DNA of 64,000 nt from a virus. The translations under genes were made by a program, and so were the position numbers. The notes beneath the pieces were generated by a model. That model searched no databases, had not been told where the DNA came from, and worked only from the letters and a program-made list of their open reading frames with translations. Below are positions 7,814-15,202 of the stretch, piece after piece. The number at the start of each line of letters is the position of its first letter. Position 1 is the stretch's first letter. Location: IMG/VR virus record IMGVR_UViG_3300032311_001249, positions 1 to 64,000 of that record; one strand, given 5' to 3'.

Positions 7814-7984
7814 ATGTCAGACAAAATTAGATCACACATAGCTAATATGATTTATCACTTAAACACTGAAAACAGAGCACAAGCGGATAATCATCTCAAA
7901 CAAATAATAGATTATAAAGTAAAAAATTTATATTCTGCTGAATTTCAAAAAGTAAAACAGTCATTTTCGAAAGAAAATATGTAA
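7814..7984 (+). CDS. Small hypothetical protein in the prohead cluster (56 aa)
   Basis: A short complete frame, MSDKIRSHIANMIYHLNTEN to ...FSKENM, ending just before the gene 22 promoter. It is helical, fairly basic and has no signal or membrane segment. Support is positional: it is preceded by a late-type box and fills the gap between the thioredoxin promoter and gene 22. A small prohead core or capsid-accessory role would suit the context, but no family is recognised. Confidence 0.5.
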   Translation: MSDKIRSHIANMIYHLNTENRAQADNHLKQIIDYKVKNLYSAEFQKVKQSFSKENM

Positions 7985-7989
7985 AAATA

Positions 7990-7997
7990 TATAAATA
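7990..7997 (+). promoter_or_regulatory. Late promoter box TATAAATA for gene 22
   Basis: Perfect consensus, 5 nt before ATG 8003. Confidence 0.7.
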
Positions 7998-8002
7998 ATT
8001 TT

Positions 8003-8890
8003 ATGTTAACAGAAATTAAATCAATTTTCGAATCTGTAGATAAGGATATTCTTTCCGAAGATACATTACAATCAATTTCTAATCTAGTAGAAGAAAAAGT
8101 CAACAGTAAAGTTGAAGAACGTGTTTCTCTAGAATTAGAAAATGCAATCAAAACTCAATATGAAAAATTCAAAGTAGTCTCAGAAAAAGCTATTGCTGCT
8201 ATTGATGCTGATCACACTGCAAAAATCAAAAATGTAGTTGAAGCAATTGTAAAAAATAATGACCAAAAACTTTTAACAGTTCATGAAGGTTACAAGAAAA
8301 TAATCAAAGACACTGCTGTTAGAGATCGTGATAGCATCATAGAGAGCGTTAGTGAATTTTTGGATATGTACATTGAGAAAAATCTTCCAATGGAAGAAAT
8401 CCAAAAAGCTGCAAAAAATCAATATGCTGTTAAAGCTGTTGAAGAAGCAAGAAAAATTCTTGGCGTTGATGACAAATACATCAAAACCAACATCAAAGAA
8501 GCTCTTGTTGATGGCAAACGTCAAATGGATGTGCTTGTAAAAGAAAATGCAGAATTGAAAAAAGCTAAATTAATAGCAGAAAGCAAAAAAGCTTTAGCAG
8601 AAAAAACAGCAAATTTACCAGTAGAAGCTGCTAAATTTGTAAAAAGCAGACTAGAAGGAAAATCTGCTGAATTCATAAAAGAAAATTTCCAGTATGTAAT
8701 AGACATGTTCTCTCGTCAAGAAAAGAAAGAAAGAAACAAGGCATTACTTAATGAGAATAAACAATTTAACGTTGATCGGAACAGGGTAGCCGATGAAATC
8801 TTAAAAACAGAAACGAAAACCACTAATAATGTAAACCAAAACAACCCTATGGAAGACATCTATTTAAGTGGTCTAAATTTCAGAAAATAA
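8003..8890 (+). CDS. 22: gp22-like prohead scaffold protein
   Basis: 295 aa, almost entirely charged, helical and coiled-coil forming, with no cysteine. It lies between the prohead protease and the major capsid gene, as gene 22 does in T4 (269 aa). The scaffold forms the prohead core and is degraded by gp21 before DNA packaging. Several internal sites fit a gp21-type cleavage motif, for example LVKE before NAELKK near residue 180. The C-terminal segment with DIYLSGLNF may be the capsid-contacting tail (inference). Confidence 0.8.
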   Translation: MLTEIKSIFESVDKDILSEDTLQSISNLVEEKVNSKVEERVSLELENAIKTQYEKFKVVSEKAIAAIDADHTAKIKNVVEAIVKNNDQKLLTVHEGYKKIIKDTAVRDRDSIIESVSEFLDMYIEKNLPMEEIQKAAKNQYAVKAVEEARKILGVDDKYIKTNIKEALVDGKRQMDVLVKENAELKKAKLIAESKKALAEKTANLPVEAAKFVKSRLEGKSAEFIKENFQYVIDMFSRQEKKERNKALLNENKQFNVDRNRVADEILKTETKTTNNVNQNNPMEDIYLSGLNFRK

Positions 8891-8899
8891 ACAAAAACT

Positions 8900-8907
8900 T
8901 ATAAATA
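8900..8907 (+). promoter_or_regulatory. Late promoter box TATAAATA for gene 23
   Basis: Perfect consensus. The gap to ATG 8917 is 9 nt, leaving a leader of about 4 nt if the start lies 6 nt after the box. Confidence 0.65.
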
Positions 8908-8916
8908 TATAAACAT

Positions 8917-10545
8917 ATGCAATCATTAGCTTCAAACTATGTAGATTCGGCTCCCTCTCTTATTTCCAAAGAAAGAGGAAAAGCATTAATTAATAAATGG
9001 AGTAAAATCCTAGATTTTACTGATAATCAAACCAAACAAATCGAAGGCTATCAAAAACGTCTTGCAACAGCCCTCATGTGCGAAAACCAAGAAACTTGGC
9101 TTCGTCAAAATGGCCACATGCCTCGTCAGCTTGTTCAAGAAACAGGCATGATCGCTGGTGGTACTTTTGGTTCTGGCAACGCTGCTGGTACTTCCGTATT
9201 CGGTGGTGGCACAGAACAAGGTAGTGCTCCCTCAGTGGATGGTCAATATGGTAATGCTGGCCCCGGTACTGGTGGCAATAGCGACTGGTACGCTCCCGGT
9301 GATGCTCGTCTTCCAAAGACCTTAATCCCAATGATTCGTCGTACCTTCCCTGAGCTTATCACTCATGAGATCGTTGGCGTTCAACCAATGAGCGGTCCTG
9401 TTGGTCTTGCATTTGCTCTTCGTTATTTCTATGACCAAGACTCTCTTGCATGTTCTCCTTACAGCGATAAAGGTTCTTGTGGTGCATCAAAAACTTTCCC
9501 ACAAGGTCCGGGAGTATGGTCTGGTTCTAACACTGATGAAGCAGGTTATCAAAGACTTTACACTGCTCACACTGGTATCACTGCTGCTGGTCTTAGCGGT
9601 CTTGGTTTAACAACCTCAACCACTGGTTCTGGTTCTTGCTTTGACTTTGCTCCAGCAGATATGGGTGTTGCTCAACTTCTTGCTCACTTTGAAGCAAGCA
9701 GCAACATTCCTACCATGAGCCTCAAGATTGAGAAACAAGCTGTTGAAGCTGGTACTCGTCGTCTTGGAACTTCTTGGAGCATGGAACTTGAGCAAGACCT
9801 CATGAACATGAACGGTATTGATATTGATGCTGAAATGACAAACGCGATGAGCTATGAAATTCAAGCAGAAATTGACCGTGAGATGGTTATTCGTATGATC
9901 CAAGTTGCTCTTAATGCTGGCTTTGGCACTGGTTATTCAGTGTGGAAACCACAACTTGCTGATGGCCGCTGGTTCGCAGAACGTGGTGTTGACTTTTATG
10001 CAAAAATCGTTGTAGAAGCAAACCGTATTGCAATCCGCAACCGTCGTGGTCCTGCTAACTTTATCATTGCAACTCCAAAAGTTTGCACAATTCTTCAACT
10101 TCTTCCAGAGTTCAGAGTATTTGAAATTGCAAGCGCAATTCAAGCTCACCCAAATGGTGTTGCTCGCGTAGGTACTCTTGCTGGACAGTTTAATATCTAT
10201 CGTGATACAAGAACAGAAGCACAATATCTTGCTGGTGTGAGAGCACAGCCTGTAGAATATGCTCTTCTTGGTTATAAAGGTAGTGAGTTCTGGGATACTG
10301 GTATAGTGTATTGCCCATACATTCCTGTTCTTGTTCAAAGAACCATCAGCCCACACACCTTTACTCCAAACGTTGGTATGATGACCAGATATGGTGTGAT
10401 TGATCACTTGTTCGGAAGCCAAAACTTCTACCACTTGATCATTGCCCGTGATCTTAACACTGGAGACTTGGTAACATGTGGTAGCGCATACTCTGCACAA
10501 ACCCCTGCACAACCAAATCCTCTTAACTTCACATACCTTAGCTAA
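8917..10545 (+). CDS. 23: gp23-like major capsid protein
   Basis: 542 aa (T4 gp23 521 aa). The N-terminal 75 residues look like the propeptide, ending at QLVQE before TGMIAGG, a plausible gp21 cleavage point after E75. The body holds family features such as PKTLIPMIRRTFPELITHEI and SMELEQDLMNMNGID. It assembles into the hexamers of the HK97-fold head. Codon use differs from the neighbours: CGT, GGC, ATC, CTC and other G/C-ending codons are common, as expected of the most abundant protein. A strong terminator follows at 10575, then a homing endonuclease gene. Confidence 0.95.
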   Translation: MQSLASNYVDSAPSLISKERGKALINKWSKILDFTDNQTKQIEGYQKRLATALMCENQETWLRQNGHMPRQLVQETGMIAGGTFGSGNAAGTSVFGGGTEQGSAPSVDGQYGNAGPGTGGNSDWYAPGDARLPKTLIPMIRRTFPELITHEIVGVQPMSGPVGLAFALRYFYDQDSLACSPYSDKGSCGASKTFPQGPGVWSGSNTDEAGYQRLYTAHTGITAAGLSGLGLTTSTTGSGSCFDFAPADMGVAQLLAHFEASSNIPTMSLKIEKQAVEAGTRRLGTSWSMELEQDLMNMNGIDIDAEMTNAMSYEIQAEIDREMVIRMIQVALNAGFGTGYSVWKPQLADGRWFAERGVDFYAKIVVEANRIAIRNRRGPANFIIATPKVCTILQLLPEFRVFEIASAIQAHPNGVARVGTLAGQFNIYRDTRTEAQYLAGVRAQPVEYALLGYKGSEFWDTGIVYCPYIPVLVQRTISPHTFTPNVGMMTRYGVIDHLFGSQNFYHLIIARDLNTGDLVTCGSAYSAQTPAQPNPLNFTYLS

Positions 10546-10574
10546 TAGCTAATAGAGTTAGAGATAAAAATCTG

Positions 10575-10607
10575 GAAACCCTCTAGGAAACTAGGGGGTT
10601 TCTTTTT
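10575..10607 (+). terminator. gene 23 terminator (copy 1 of a 33-bp duplicated element)
   Basis: A 12-bp stem closed by a GAAA tetraloop and followed by TCTTTTT. The whole 33 bp recurs identically at 12118-12150, at the end of the adjacent endonuclease gene. Confidence 0.9.
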
Positions 10608-10630
10608 GGTTGCAAAGAACATTGTTTTGG

Positions 10631-10638
10631 TGTAAGTA
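10631..10638 (+). promoter_or_regulatory. Possible late promoter box TGTAAGTA for the first homing endonuclease
   Basis: Two mismatches from TATAAATA but with the standard 5-nt gap to ATG 10644. Confidence 0.3.
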
Positions 10639-10643
10639 TTGTA

Positions 10644-12137
10644 ATGGCGAACAAAAAAATGACTTTTGAAAAATTTTTGGAAAAATGTAGTATTATTCAC
10701 CAAGATAAATACCATTATTCCAAAACATTGTTCACTTGCACTAGAGATAAAATAATTATAAAGTGCCCAACACATGGAGAATTTGAACAAAGAGCTAGTG
10801 CTCATTTAGATGGTCAAGGTTGTAAAAAATGTAGAAATGAAAATGTAAGAGACAGATTTTCTCATTCACTTCAAGATTTCTTAGACTCTTTAGAAGAATA
10901 TAAAAAAGATAATTTAGATTTCGGCTCATTTGTTTATTCAACTGATAAAACTAAAGGATATATCAGATGTAAAAAACATGATTTTGTTTTTGAAACAACT
11001 CCATCCAACGTTAAAAAAAGTAAACACTGCTGTCCTTTATGTGCTAGAGATTCTCATAAAGAATTGATAAAAAATACAAAAACAGATTTCATAAATTTAT
11101 CAATAGCAAAACACGGTGATGTTTTTGATTACTCTTTATTACCAGAAACTTTTGGTAGTCATGATTATGTAGAGATAAAATGTAAAAAATGCTGTAATTC
11201 TTTTTGGAGAATAGCTTACTCTCACTGTAATATTGGTCACTCTTGTCCTAAATGCGGGTGTTCTAAAATACACAAACAATTACAAGAATTTTTAACAAAG
11301 GAAGGAGTACAATTTGAGTCTAATGATAGAAAAATATTAAATGGATATGAATTAGACTTGTATATTCCTGATAAAATGATTGCAATAGAATGTAATGGAA
11401 ACTACTGGCACTCAGAGGAAGTTTTAAAAGATGATTCGTATCATCTTAAAAAAACAAATGGTTGTTTGGAAAAAAACATTCAGTTGTTGCATTTTTTCGA
11501 AGATGAAATTTTATATAAAAAAGATATTGTTTTATCTATAATAAAACAAAAGCTGAAAATAAACAACAATAAAATTTATGCTAGAAAATGCACTATAAAA
11601 GAAATAGAATGTAGTGAAAAAAACGATTTTTTGCAAGAAAATCATATACAAGGAAAAGATCAATCAAAGATAAAATTGGGATTATTCTATGAAAATGATT
11701 TACAGAGTGTTATGACTTTTGGACATCCTAGATACAACGACAAAGTACAGTGGGAATTGATAAGATTTTGTAATAAAAGAAATGTAAATGTTGTTGGAGC
11801 AGCTAGTAAACTATTAAAATATTTTATTAAGAAATATAATCCAGAGAGTATAATATCTTATGCTGATAGAAGAATAAGCGATGGAAATCTATACGAAAAA
11901 ATAGGTTTCTCTTTTTCACATTGCTCTGATCCTAGATATTTTTATTTTCCTAAAAAGAATCCATTAGATAGATTACATAGAAGCAATTTTACAAAATCAA
12001 AAATAAAAATTAAATTTCCAAATGTTGATCTTTCTAAAACAGAAAAAGATATTATGAAAGAATTAGAATATGGTAGAATATGGGATTGTGGAACAAAGGT
12101 TTATATATGGAATAAAAGAAACCCTCTAGGAAACTAG
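10644..12137 (+). CDS. Free-standing homing endonuclease (VSR-like, EDxHD type) with zinc-ribbon repeats
   Basis: 497 aa. The N-terminal half carries three cysteine/histidine modules (near 41-63, 109-133 and 180-204) of the CPxHG...GCxxC type, probably DNA-binding. The catalytic region near 232-256 has E236, D238, E249 and H256 in ELDLYIP and ECNGNYWHS, matching the VSR-like EDxHD homing endonuclease fold. A long C-terminal domain (GLFYENDLQSVMTF, AASKLLKYF, ISYADRR) is shared with the second endonuclease at 13.4-15.1 kb. The gene sits directly after gene 23 and its terminator, and its last codons and TAG stop lie inside a second copy of that terminator. Confidence 0.85.
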   Translation: MANKKMTFEKFLEKCSIIHQDKYHYSKTLFTCTRDKIIIKCPTHGEFEQRASAHLDGQGCKKCRNENVRDRFSHSLQDFLDSLEEYKKDNLDFGSFVYSTDKTKGYIRCKKHDFVFETTPSNVKKSKHCCPLCARDSHKELIKNTKTDFINLSIAKHGDVFDYSLLPETFGSHDYVEIKCKKCCNSFWRIAYSHCNIGHSCPKCGCSKIHKQLQEFLTKEGVQFESNDRKILNGYELDLYIPDKMIAIECNGNYWHSEEVLKDDSYHLKKTNGCLEKNIQLLHFFEDEILYKKDIVLSIIKQKLKINNNKIYARKCTIKEIECSEKNDFLQENHIQGKDQSKIKLGLFYENDLQSVMTFGHPRYNDKVQWELIRFCNKRNVNVVGAASKLLKYFIKKYNPESIISYADRRISDGNLYEKIGFSFSHCSDPRYFYFPKKNPLDRLHRSNFTKSKIKIKFPNVDLSKTEKDIMKELEYGRIWDCGTKVYIWNKRNPLGN

Positions 12138-12150
12138 GGGGTTTCTTTTT
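12118..12150 (+). terminator. Terminator of the first homing endonuclease (copy 2 of the gene 23 terminator)
   Basis: Identical over 33 bp to 10575-10607. The stop codon TAG (12135-12137) is in the 3' arm of the hairpin, so the stem encodes the last residues of the endonuclease. Confidence 0.9.
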
Positions 12151-12168
12151 TTTAATTTTACTTTTACT

Positions 12169-12684
12169 TTAAATTGTTTCTGTTTCAGCTTGTATTACTT
12201 TGATTTGTTCTTTTTCTTGTATTTTTAAAAGCATTTCAAACATTTCCTCTCTGCTACCATTCATGATAACATTTGTTTGATTAAGAGTGCTGCCGCTTGG
12301 CAAAGATATTGCACCTTTATTAATGGTATGTTCTGCTAATTTGTCTTTTATAGCAATTTCTTTTTCTTTGGTTTGTTTGATTATGTCGTTCTTTTCTTTT
12401 TCAATTAATAATTTAACTTTATTCTTGAATGCTTCACTCTGAGATTTGCCTATGTTGCTGTATGCCTCCAAGAATTCTGGTTCTCCAGTAGTTTCTACTA
12501 GTCTTTTTGCTTCTTCTAAAATACTAGCATTTGATTTTATTAGATCATTTAATCCTCTAATAGTTTGTTCTAATTCATTTGCTGCACCATCATGTTCGTA
12601 CATATCATCATTTTGTTCTTTTTGAATATTGCTCACACTAAGTGCTCCTAATATATCATCCAAATCTGTTTGTTCTTGTTTCAT
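12169..12684 (-). CDS. 16: gp16-like small terminase subunit
   Basis: 171 aa (T4 gp16 164 aa). A central helical region with EEAKRLVETTGEPEFLEAYS parallels the T4 segment [20 protein letters not shown], and the C-terminal SGSTLNQTNVIMNGSREEMF parallels T4 MNIQNATVFMGSPTELM. The small terminase forms a ring that recognises DNA and stimulates gp17 during packaging. gp17 lies further along on the same strand but not adjacent; an endonuclease and the sheath/tube genes intervene. The ATG (12682-12684) is in the bidirectional promoter palindrome. Confidence 0.75.
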   Translation of the reverse strand: MKQEQTDLDDILGALSVSNIQKEQNDDMYEHDGAANELEQTIRGLNDLIKSNASILEEAKRLVETTGEPEFLEAYSNIGKSQSEAFKNKVKLLIEKEKNDIIKQTKEKEIAIKDKLAEHTINKGAISLPSGSTLNQTNVIMNGSREEMFEMLLKIQEKEQIKVIQAETETI

Positions 12685-12690
12685 AACAAA

Positions 12691-12698
12691 TATTTATA
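12691..12698 (-). promoter_or_regulatory. Late promoter box TATAAATA for gene 16
   Basis: Perfect consensus on the minus strand, 6 nt before ATG 12684. It overlaps the plus-strand box by 4 bp. Confidence 0.7.
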
Positions 12699-12702
12699 AA
12701 TA
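12695..12702 (+). promoter_or_regulatory. Late promoter box TATAAATA for the lipoprotein gene
   Basis: Perfect consensus on the plus strand, 5 nt before ATG 12708. Confidence 0.7.
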
Positions 12703-12707
12703 GTGTT

Positions 12708-12950
12708 ATGGCAATTCAAAGATTAGCTTTAATGTGCTGTGTTTTCTTGTCCTGTTGCATATCTCAGAAAAAAGAACACATCACCGATTTCCCAATCAGA
12801 CCAGAATTAATGGTTTACCCTGCTCAGCCAGTAATACAAAAAATAGACCAGAACTTTTTGGTAACACCAGAACTCATATACAACACAACCATGTTAAAAG
12901 ATTATTATAAAAGAATAGATTTATGGAAAGAAAACCACAACATAAGATGA
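12708..12950 (+). CDS. Small lipoprotein-like protein, possible outer-membrane spanin
   Basis: 80 aa. The N-terminus is a short hydrophobic signal with tandem cysteines (ALMCCVFLSCCISQKK), similar to a lipoprotein signal peptide, although the residues before the cysteines are not an ideal lipobox. The rest contains several prolines and an end with LKDYYKRIDLWKE. Small, proline-containing phage lipoproteins are often o-spanins that help disrupt the outer membrane. No inner-membrane partner is recognised nearby, so this role is only a suggestion. It overlaps the next gene by 4 bases (ATGA). Confidence 0.55.
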   Translation: MAIQRLALMCCVFLSCCISQKKEHITDFPIRPELMVYPAQPVIQKIDQNFLVTPELIYNTTMLKDYYKRIDLWKENHNIR

Positions 12951-13381
12951 ACAAAACATTTAAACAATTTTATACTGAAAATTCATTAGTTCCGGTAAAA
13001 GCAGTTGTTGCCAAAAAACAACAAACCGGAATAGATGAAAAATTCATGAAATTATTTGACAATTTAATAAATCTTTATAAAGGATTAAAAGTTTTAAAAA
13101 AATCAGATGAAACTGCTGATTATATTTTGTTTACTCTTAAACCAGTTTTCAAATTATTAAATAACGGAGTCAGAAACAATAATTTTTCCAACATTGATTT
13201 TTCTCAATTCAATGATCAACAGTTGAGATTAAAAATAAAAGGACTAACAGCATCAATAAATTTGGGACTGAACTCAATGGCCGAATTTTACTCTCTGACA
13301 GACAACGATAGAATGTCTGATATTATGGAAAAAGCAATTAATAAATTTTCAACAACAGTGAGTTTGGTTGATAATTTATAA
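12947..13381 (+). CDS. Hypothetical protein with capsid-targeting-like N-terminus (144 aa)
   Basis: Start ATG 12947 overlaps the preceding TGA (ATGA); a start eight codons upstream is possible but would overlap more. The N-terminus MNKTFKQFYTENSLVPVKAV fits the [FYL]-x-x-[FIL]-[YF]-[EQTN] signature and is the closest of the set to T4 MKTYQEFIAEA. The rest is helical with no recognised domain. It is a candidate internal head protein (inference). Its 3' end overlaps the convergent endonuclease gene by 6 bases. Confidence 0.6.
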   Translation: MNKTFKQFYTENSLVPVKAVVAKKQQTGIDEKFMKLFDNLINLYKGLKVLKKSDETADYILFTLKPVFKLLNNGVRNNNFSNIDFSQFNDQQLRLKIKGLTASINLGLNSMAEFYSLTDNDRMSDIMEKAINKFSTTVSLVDNL

Positions 13382-15139
13382 TGATTTCCAACCATATGAA
13401 ATATTTCCACAATCATATATTATTCTATAGCCATTATTAAACATATTTTCGTGTTCAGAAATATTTTCGTTATATGTTTGTAATTTTTTTGATAACAGAT
13501 GTTTTTTAAATTTTAATCTAGAATATAATATATCATATCCTTTTTTAAGGTAAAAATAATTAGGAGTAGTTTCTTTTATTTTGTTAAATCCTATTTTTTG
13601 ATATAAATTGCCATTAGAGTATCTTCTATTAGCATATGTTATAATAGATGTGGGTTTATAAGTTTCTTTAAAATGTTTTAACAGTTTACTAGCACCTCCA
13701 ACAATATTGTAAAATTTTTTATTACAAAAACGACTCAATTCCCATTCATATTGTTTATTATATCGGCTTTTACAAAAAGTCATTAAACTTACTAATTCAT
13801 TTTGATAGAATAAACCTATTCTGATGGAAGATTTGTCTTTTGATTGTAGATGATTAGCGTCTAGGAAAATATCACTTTCTTCTGAATTTATTGTTTTTAT
13901 AATACATTTTCTAGCATATAGTGTGTTATTTTTACCGCATTTATTACTTATAATAGATTTCCATACATCTTTTTTAACATCATCATTCCATTCAGATGAA
14001 AAAATATGAAGTAAATGAATATTGCTATCGGAACATTCTTTGGTTTTAATTAGATGTTTATCTTTATATTCTTTTAAATTTTCTTTTTTATCTGTGGAAT
14101 GCCAGAAAGTTCCATTATACTCTACACCTAAATTATATTCAGGAATATACACATCTACTTCTTTATTTCCTTTATATTTAAAAGATTGCATAGAGTGAGG
14201 AGACAAGGTTTTTACATAATTAAAAACTTCTGTCTCTTCTTTTGAAATTCCTATATCACCAAAACAACCCTGACAATACACGTCTTTCCATCTAGCATTT
14301 GTTAATTTTTTGACATACGAATTTCCGCACTTCTGGCACGTCAATTCAAAAGAATCATTTTCTAAATTGTTTATGTTGTTTTTTATTAGAAATCCTTGAG
14401 ATTTCACCCCATCTACGATATGATTTATATTATTCTTTTTATAACAAAAAGAACCACAAGTTCTACTATAACCATGTATATAAGAGATGTACTTTCTATT
14501 TTTAAGTTTACAGCATTCACATTTTTTAATTTCATCTATCTTATTTTTTAATATATAAATTCTTTCAGAAAAATGGAAATTTTGAATTGTGTGTATATCA
14601 TTTATATTAAATGGTATAATATTTTCTGTTAGTTTCAGTAAGCTATGTAATTCATCTTTGTTGTTTTTTAAATGCAGAGTATTTACGAAATGATGTTTTC
14701 TTCCATAATCTGTTTTTTGTAATATATCATTTATGAATAAATTTAATTTATCAACACATAATTCGTTATTATTAATTATGTGTTGTTTAAAATTGTTTAT
14801 AACTGTGTCATAATTAATTTTTTTTGTGGGAGAACTGCTTTTCCAGACCGTATCTTTTCTAGCACATGCTTTAGAAGAACAATGTTTACTATATCCAGAA
14901 TTAATAGATAAAAACTTAAGATGTTTACCACAAGAACATTTAGGAGTCTCTTGTAAATTATTTGTTATATGATATATACGTTCAGTTATTTTACAACTAT
15001 CGTTCAAATATTTAGTTTTATTTTTTATATGTTGTATATAAATGTTATCTTTGAACCACCTTACTTTGGCACTATTTATTGTTCCATTAATTAGTAATTC
15101 TTTTTTTATAAAATCTACGAGTATTTCTTGATCTGTCAT
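13376..15139 (-). CDS. Second free-standing homing endonuclease (VSR-like, EDxHD type)
   Basis: 587 aa. The catalytic block EVDVYIPEYNLGVEYNGTFWHS and the C-terminal domain (GLFYQNELVSLMTF, GASKLLKHF, ITYANRR, GNLYQKIGF) are clearly homologous to the endonuclease at 10.6-12.1 kb. The N-terminal half carries different cysteine modules, such as CSCGKHLKF and CECCKLKNR. The gene follows the sheath gene 18 on the same strand after that gene's terminator. It has its own sigma70-like promoter, whose -35 lies in the terminator hairpin, so expression need not depend on late transcription. No intron features are present in gene 18. Confidence 0.85.
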   Translation of the reverse strand: MTDQEILVDFIKKELLINGTINSAKVRWFKDNIYIQHIKNKTKYLNDSCKITERIYHITNNLQETPKCSCGKHLKFLSINSGYSKHCSSKACARKDTVWKSSSPTKKINYDTVINNFKQHIINNNELCVDKLNLFINDILQKTDYGRKHHFVNTLHLKNNKDELHSLLKLTENIIPFNINDIHTIQNFHFSERIYILKNKIDEIKKCECCKLKNRKYISYIHGYSRTCGSFCYKKNNINHIVDGVKSQGFLIKNNINNLENDSFELTCQKCGNSYVKKLTNARWKDVYCQGCFGDIGISKEETEVFNYVKTLSPHSMQSFKYKGNKEVDVYIPEYNLGVEYNGTFWHSTDKKENLKEYKDKHLIKTKECSDSNIHLLHIFSSEWNDDVKKDVWKSIISNKCGKNNTLYARKCIIKTINSEESDIFLDANHLQSKDKSSIRIGLFYQNELVSLMTFCKSRYNKQYEWELSRFCNKKFYNIVGGASKLLKHFKETYKPTSIITYANRRYSNGNLYQKIGFNKIKETTPNYFYLKKGYDILYSRLKFKKHLLSKKLQTYNENISEHENMFNNGYRIIYDCGNISYGWKSL

Positions 15140-15151
15140 AAATATAATTAT

Positions 15152-15179
15152 ATTATAGTGTAAAAAATAAGGATTTCAA
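15152..15179 (-). promoter_or_regulatory. Sigma70-like promoter for the second homing endonuclease
   Basis: Minus strand: -35 TTGAAA (15174-15179), 16-nt spacer, -10 TATAAT (15152-15157), then 12 nt to ATG 15139. The -35 is made of hairpin bases of the gene 18 terminator. Confidence 0.6.
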
Positions 15180-15194
15180 CAGAAATCCTTATTT
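15165..15194 (-). terminator. gene 18 terminator
   Basis: A 13-bp perfect stem (GGATTTC/GAAATCC core with A/T ends) and a 4-nt loop, followed on the minus strand by a T-run. It lies 8 nt after the sheath stop codon. Confidence 0.85.
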
Positions 15195-15202
15195 TTGTAT
15201 AA

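Larger units (their letters stand above)
12682..12710. promoter_or_regulatory. Bidirectional late promoter palindrome linking gene 16 and the lipoprotein gene
   Basis: The two start codons (CAT 12682-12684 for the minus gene, ATG 12708-12710 for the plus gene) form the ends of a near-perfect palindrome. Its 7-bp arms are CATAACA and TGTTATG and its core is the 12-bp self-complementary TATTTATAAATA. The core contains one late box on each strand. Confidence 0.75.

Noticed and set aside
9937-10512. Long open frame antisense to gp23
   Set aside because: It lies opposite a highly expressed capsid gene with G/C-ending codons, has no start signal and no recognisable protein features.
10546-12137. 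A group I intron in gene 23 carrying the endonuclease
   Set aside because: gp23 is complete, with stop and terminator before the endonuclease gene; no split exon is seen.
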